A stretch of DNA of 64,000 nucleotides, from the NCBI GenBank assembly GCA_013298595.1, contig JAAFIG010000005.1, positions 97,544 through 161,543 on the forward strand, read 5' to 3'. This DNA comes from Deinococcales bacterium (lineage in GTDB: Bacteria > Deinococcota > Deinococci > Deinococcales > JAAFIG01). Positions 61,103 through 64,000 of this stretch are shown piece after piece; position 1 is the stretch's first letter, and each line of letters starts with the position of its first letter. The notes beneath the pieces are model-generated. The model was not told where the DNA came from. It saw only the letters and a program-made list of their open reading frames with translations, and did not search any database. The position numbers and the translations under genes were made by a program.

Positions 61103-62032
61103 TTAGGCTGCTGGTACGCTCGAGCGTAAAGCTTCAAAATTTCCCTGTAATGAATATGCAGGACTTGTCGCAGGAATAATAATTGAATCATACGGTTGTA
61201 ACTGCATTGTCATTCCAGCGCACTCGAGCATTGCCGAGCCTTTGGTCAGCGTAATCGTATGGAAGCTCGAGCCATCAGGCACAGCTTTAGTAGTATTTTT
61301 TAATTTCTCGAGCACAAAATACGGACAAGTTGTTAAAACCACTGCACCACTCGAGAAAACAGGTTCATGTTGAGCTTTAGCGGCTGAAGTTGTAGTCACT
61401 GCAACGGATTGCTCGAGATGCAAAGCCCGTCCAGCACTGGCAGGACGATCCCAATCGTACACTCGGTACGTGATATCCGAAGTTTGCTGCACTTCGTACA
61501 ATAACATTCCAGGTCCTAGGGCGTGCATCGTACCCGCGTGCATCATGACAGTGTCGCCACTTTGTACAGCTTCAAATTGCGCGACATCTTGCACGTTACC
61601 AGAACGAATTGCAGTCTCGAGAACCACTTGAGAAATGCCATTTTTTACACCAGCAATCAGTTTTGCCCCAGCATCCACCTCGAGTAAATGCCACGCCTCG
61701 GTTTTACCAAGTTGCCCAACACCCTCGAGTTGCACAGCTTGAAGATCATTAGGATGCACTTGAATTGAAAGCCAATCAGCACAATCGAGTAACTTAATTA
61801 ATAACGGAAACCTCGAAGCTTTGTAATTTGTGCCAAGTAAATCCGAGCCAAATTCAAGGGCTAAAGCCTTGAGCGAACGTCCAGCAAAAACACCACTTTG
61901 TACTGTGTTAAGCTCATGGATCAGCCAAGCTTCGCCAATGGGAATTTCGGGTTTTGTCGTTGGTTTTAAGCGTTGACCGCCCCAGACTCGAGCGTGGAAC
62001 TGCACAGAAACTTGCAAAGGTAAAAGTATCAT
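61103..62032 (-). CDS. manA: Mannose-6-phosphate isomerase, class I (ManA-type)
   Basis: Interconverts mannose-6-phosphate and fructose-6-phosphate, linking glycolysis to mannose-containing glycans. The 309-residue cupin enzyme has ARVWGGQRL (about 14), LLIKLLDCADWLSIQVHPND (about 74-93), KTEAWHLLE (about 107) and HAGTMHALGPGMLLYEVQQTSDITYRVYDWDR (about 163), giving the zinc ligands Gln/His/Glu/His. Start at ATG 62032; the frame is open further upstream but without family residues. It lies beside glycosyltransferase and sugar-epimerase genes, which fits surface polysaccharide synthesis. Confidence 0.9.
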   Translation of the reverse strand: MILLPLQVSVQFHARVWGGQRLKPTTKPEIPIGEAWLIHELNTVQSGVFAGRSLKALALEFGSDLLGTNYKASRFPLLIKLLDCADWLSIQVHPNDLQAVQLEGVGQLGKTEAWHLLEVDAGAKLIAGVKNGISQVVLETAIRSGNVQDVAQFEAVQSGDTVMMHAGTMHALGPGMLLYEVQQTSDITYRVYDWDRPASAGRALHLEQSVAVTTTSAAKAQHEPVFSSGAVVLTTCPYFVLEKLKNTTKAVPDGSSFHTITLTKGSAMLECAGMTMQLQPYDSIIIPATSPAYSLQGNFEALRSSVPAA

Positions 62033-62067
62033 TGCTGATATTCTACAAAAATAGTTATTGTTTGTGT

Positions 62068-62949
62068 CTAATGTTTTGGTGGTAATCCGCGTTGACGGCG
62101 AACAATGACACGAAGATACTGAAAATACCAACGAAATAATGGAAAAGTTGGAAAGGTAATCAGTAAATTCACAATAAAGGGCTTGATTCCTTCTCGAATA
62201 CCTTGCCAAAATGTCAAGTGTTTCGAGCGTAACCTAGAAGCAAGCTGAGCAGCTTCTAAAAGTACCTCATGCTCGATTTGTTCTGAGTTTTGCCGTATTT
62301 TTTGCCAAGCCATTTGTTGTGGAAAATCCTTGGTTTTTTGATACAAACGCCACCAAGGTGACGGGTATTTAAGAACACTTAATCGTCCTGATTCACTAAC
62401 TGTTGGGTTAGCTCGAGTGAAACGCAACATAAAATCATTATCCACACCTATTCCCAGTTGATCTGGGTTGCGCCAACGTTGTTGAGTACGGCGATGTAAC
62501 CAAGAAGATGGAGCAACAATATAATTATTTATGGTTCTTGTTGCCGCACGAATTCCTGAAATATTATTAAGACCTGTTGGTTCAAACACAGCACACATGC
62601 CATAAACCAGACTCGAGTGATGCGTTATAGCAGTGTTTAATAAACTCGAGAGATGCCACGGCAGCCAAAGATCATCGTGCCCAAGGTACGCTACCCAAGT
62701 GCCTTTTGCTAATTCGAGACCATGATTATTAGGGGTTGCTTGAGAACCACTGTTGGTTGCAAGACTCACAAAATGAATGCGTGGGTCGTTGTAACGTGCC
62801 ACCACTTCAGCTGTGTTATCTGTGCAGGCATCACCAATAATAAAATACTCAAAATCTGTAAAATCTTGCTGCAATACACTTTCTATTGTCCAAGCAAGGG
62901 TTTGACTCGAGTTAAAAGTAGCTGTGATAACAGTGATGGTTGGGGTCAT
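62068..62949 (-). CDS. Glycosyltransferase family 2 protein
   Basis: A GT-A fold transferase of 293 residues. It opens VITATFNSSQTLAWTIESVLQQDFTDFEYFIIGDACTDNT (about 7-46), with the metal-binding-type DD in LGHDDLWLPWH (about 88). A basic, amphipathic C-terminal region (about 250-293) may associate with the membrane. It probably adds a sugar to a surface glycan. It overlaps the RmlC-like gene by four bases, and manA lies 36 bases away, so the three likely form one operon. Confidence 0.9.
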   Translation of the reverse strand: MTPTITVITATFNSSQTLAWTIESVLQQDFTDFEYFIIGDACTDNTAEVVARYNDPRIHFVSLATNSGSQATPNNHGLELAKGTWVAYLGHDDLWLPWHLSSLLNTAITHHSSLVYGMCAVFEPTGLNNISGIRAATRTINNYIVAPSSWLHRRTQQRWRNPDQLGIGVDNDFMLRFTRANPTVSESGRLSVLKYPSPWWRLYQKTKDFPQQMAWQKIRQNSEQIEHEVLLEAAQLASRLRSKHLTFWQGIREGIKPFIVNLLITFPTFPLFRWYFQYLRVIVRRQRGLPPKH

Positions 62950-63458
62950 GAGAAATCAAAAGGAATAAGGTCATTTTTAATTGGTAAACGGTACTTATCT
63001 GGGTTTTGATGATTGTATGGTCTAGTTGGCATATTGATAAAATAAGCATCTTCAGAACCAATATTTTGCACACCATGAAAAATACCTGGTGGAATGGTTA
63101 ACATCACCCGTTGGCGTTCAGAAAATGTCCGAACGTTCAGCATTCCATGAGTTGTTGAATCAACTCGAGCATCAAAAAAAGCCCAACGCACACAACCTTT
63201 CACCATAAAAAGCCGATCTTCTTGTGCTTTGTGCATCACCCAAGCGCGAATGCTATTTGGATAAGCAATTACCATGTACGCATATACAAGAGGATCTAAA
63301 CCCCAAGCAGGATTGTATATTTCGGTTAATTCGCCACGTTCATCAATGTTGGCAAGACGAGATGTGATTTCTAAACCCGCAATTTGTAATTCGAGACGCT
63401 GACCACTAGCAGTAACGGTTTGAGGGTCTTGCAGTATGTCTATTTTGGGGTCAATCAT
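62946..63458 (-). CDS. RmlC-like cupin (dTDP-sugar 3,5-epimerase family)
   Basis: A 170-residue cupin of the dTDP-4-dehydrorhamnose 3,5-epimerase type. It has IDERGELTEIYNPAWG (about 39-54), AWVMHKAQEDRLFMVKGCVRWAFFD (about 72-96; catalytic His) and MLTIPPGIFHGVQNIGSEDAYFINMPTRPYNHQNPDKYRLP (about 120-160). This could be a true epimerase or an isomerase of another dTDP-sugar; dTDP-sugar genes are not adjacent. It is the first gene of the leftward glycan cluster. Confidence 0.85.
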   Translation of the reverse strand: MIDPKIDILQDPQTVTASGQRLELQIAGLEITSRLANIDERGELTEIYNPAWGLDPLVYAYMVIAYPNSIRAWVMHKAQEDRLFMVKGCVRWAFFDARVDSTTHGMLNVRTFSERQRVMLTIPPGIFHGVQNIGSEDAYFINMPTRPYNHQNPDKYRLPIKNDLIPFDFS

Positions 63459-63665
63459 AGGATATGATTCTACATTTTTTTCTGACTTGTACGCTTTTTT
63501 ACTTTGTCAATATCTGATTTTGATATTCAAGTAACCTAGAGCCATATAGCAAATAGTTTAATACGGAAATAAGCCAATTGGACGAGTGGTCAAAATCGCT
63601 TGTGAGAAAACTAAGTGTCTGCTACCATGCTGAGGTTGCCTGCAAAAGGCTAGGGAGTCAAAACC
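63459..63665. other. Divergent intergenic region
   Basis: About 200 bases between the leftward glycan cluster and the rightward lipoprotein gene, AT-rich at the left. It should hold promoters for both; no clear -35/-10 pair or repeat stood out. AGGGAGTC lies about seven bases before the lipoprotein start and is a plausible ribosome-binding site. CTCGAG is absent. Confidence 0.4.
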
Positions 63666-63890
63666 ATGAAAACCACTACAAAACGCGGAGTAGTTCTGAT
63701 TGTGTGCCTATTGATGGCAGTGTTAGCAGCTTGCCAACAAACACCAACAACTCGAGATAACCCAACGACTAGTCCTTTGGTGCAAATACAACTGCAATGG
63801 AGTTCAGTCACACCATCAGATTCTCAACTTCGTTTTTCTCATGCACGTTGGCGAGATAGTAGTGCTGTTTACCTAAGAGCGTGTTTATAA
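63666..63890 (+). pseudogene. Lipoprotein gene interrupted by an insertion sequence
   Basis: An ATG with a good upstream site begins a typical lipoprotein: a signal of about 22 residues (RGVVLIVCLLMAVLAAC, Cys23) and a Thr/Pro-rich start to the mature chain. The frame stops at 63888-63890, but its last four codons (RACL) are supplied by the left end of an IS5-type element at 63877. Only about 70 native residues remain, so the gene looks truncated. The native product is unrecognised. Confidence 0.7.
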
Positions 63891-64000
63891 AGGGTCGAGT
63901 CTCCTCAAAATCAACTGAATATTTGCCAAATAAGCCCAAGATTCCGTGGTACTCGGCAAACCCTCAAAGTCCCTCGTTAAACGCCGACAACGAGTCAACC
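63877..64000. mobile_element. End of an IS5-family insertion sequence (partial)
   Basis: A terminal sequence beginning GAGCGTGTTTATAAA at 63877 is preceded by CTAA, which fits the YTAR target preferred by IS5-type elements. It contains the 3' end of a leftward transposase gene (63885-64000). Most of the element lies beyond the right edge. Confidence 0.8.
63885..64000 (-). CDS. IS5-family transposase, C-terminal end (partial)
   Basis: Reading leftward from the edge, the last 37 residues include CRRLTRDFEGLPSTTESW and end LANIQLILRRLDPL before a stop at 63887-63885. The RRLxxDFExLPxTxESW...AxIxLxLRRL layout is typical of IS5-type DDE transposase C termini. The catalytic region lies outside the window, so activity cannot be judged. 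Confidence 0.8.
   Translation of the reverse strand, partial: LTRCRRLTRDFEGLPSTTESWAYLANIQLILRRLDPL

Larger units (their letters stand above)
1..64000. repeat. Highly iterated palindrome CTCGAG, dispersed throughout
   Basis: The palindrome CTCGAG recurs through almost every gene and many intergenic regions. A hand count in 421-5430 gives 32 copies, about 6.4 per kb; base composition predicts about 0.2 per kb. It is read in all three frames: as Leu-Glu, as X-Arg(CGA)-(Glu/Val/Ala/Gly), and as X-Ser(TCG)-(Ser/Arg), so protein-level selection does not explain it. It also forms stem or loop parts of terminators at 17904, 18977 and 45002. It is absent from 1-425 and from about 30290-31060, and sparse in 33204-34146 and 41855-43117. 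It behaves like the HIP1 repeats of cyanobacteria; its function is unknown. Confidence 0.95.

Noticed and set aside
1-64000. CTCGAG copies as cloning or assembly artefacts (XhoI linkers)
   Set aside because: The copies lie within intact, conserved genes in every frame, with varied flanks and no junctions, so they are native sequence.

Overview
The window looks like chromosomal DNA from a member of the Deinococcota (Deinococcus-Thermus) or a close relative, of moderate to low GC. The evidence is a single-chain glycyl-tRNA synthetase of the Thermus/Deinococcus type preceded by a T-box leader, a bacillithiol-transferase-like DinB-fold protein, a GH57 glucanotransferase-like enzyme, a divergent-PAP2 protein, and fatty-acid and propionate-type catabolism (ETF, enoyl-CoA hydratases, methylmalonyl-CoA mutase). 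No rRNA, tRNA, CRISPR array or prophage was seen, so the phylum call rests on protein and RNA resemblance only.

The most striking property is the hexamer CTCGAG. It occurs about 6 times per kb (32 copies counted by hand in 421-5430), in all three codon frames, on genes of both strands and inside several terminators. This is roughly 30-fold above chance and resembles the HIP1 palindrome of cyanobacteria. No cognate methyltransferase or nuclease was recognised here.

Layout. 1-7.5 kb: end of an unknown gene, fabD with a small lipoprotein, a leftward block (metallo-beta-lactamase-fold and FAH-family hydrolases, CheR and CheW-like proteins), a class A beta-lactamase-like protein and a membrane-anchored HtrA protease. 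7.7-17 kb: butyrate kinase, glutaredoxin-like protein, secreted metallophosphatase, preT-preA, bacillithiol-transferase-like protein, two enoyl-CoA hydratases and a GNAT-NUDIX fusion. 17-25 kb: RGG-like protein, osmoprotectant-binding protein, purA with an attenuator-like leader, a DauR-like regulator with an aminotransferase and an ornithine-cyclodeaminase-family enzyme, and an rRNA/tRNA methyltransferase. 25-31 kb: serine hydrolase opposite a winged-helix regulator, ackA, an NmrA-like/HxlR divergent pair and a WGR-DUF1963 protein. 31.4-34.2 kb: T-box, glyS, and a 987-bp cassette bounded by a duplicate of the glyS 3' end that carries an HExxH metallopeptidase-like gene and a small partner. 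34-45 kb: nucleotidyltransferase, DinB, M28 peptidase, etfB-etfA, GH57 enzyme, LacI regulator and a three-gene sugar ABC transporter. 45-59 kb: alaS, PhyH-type dioxygenase, a MITE-like inverted repeat beside a DUF559 endonuclease-like gene, SDR, quinone oxidoreductase, Ser/Thr kinase, Macro-KTSC pair, methylmalonyl-CoA mutase and a split chromate transporter whose start codon lies in a perfect hairpin. 59-64 kb: an orphan ABC permease with a large insert, sugar and cell-surface genes, and the end of an IS5-type insertion sequence that has cut a small lipoprotein gene.

Physiologically the genes suggest an aerobic or facultative heterotroph. It imports oligosaccharides under LacI-type control, degrades fatty or branched acids through ETF and enoyl-CoA hydratases, and interconverts acyl phosphates through acetate and butyrate kinases. 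It also appears to use bacillithiol. The best candidates for undescribed biology are the glyS-linked metallopeptidase cassette, the CTCGAG saturation, and the DUF559 gene beside a palindromic repeat.
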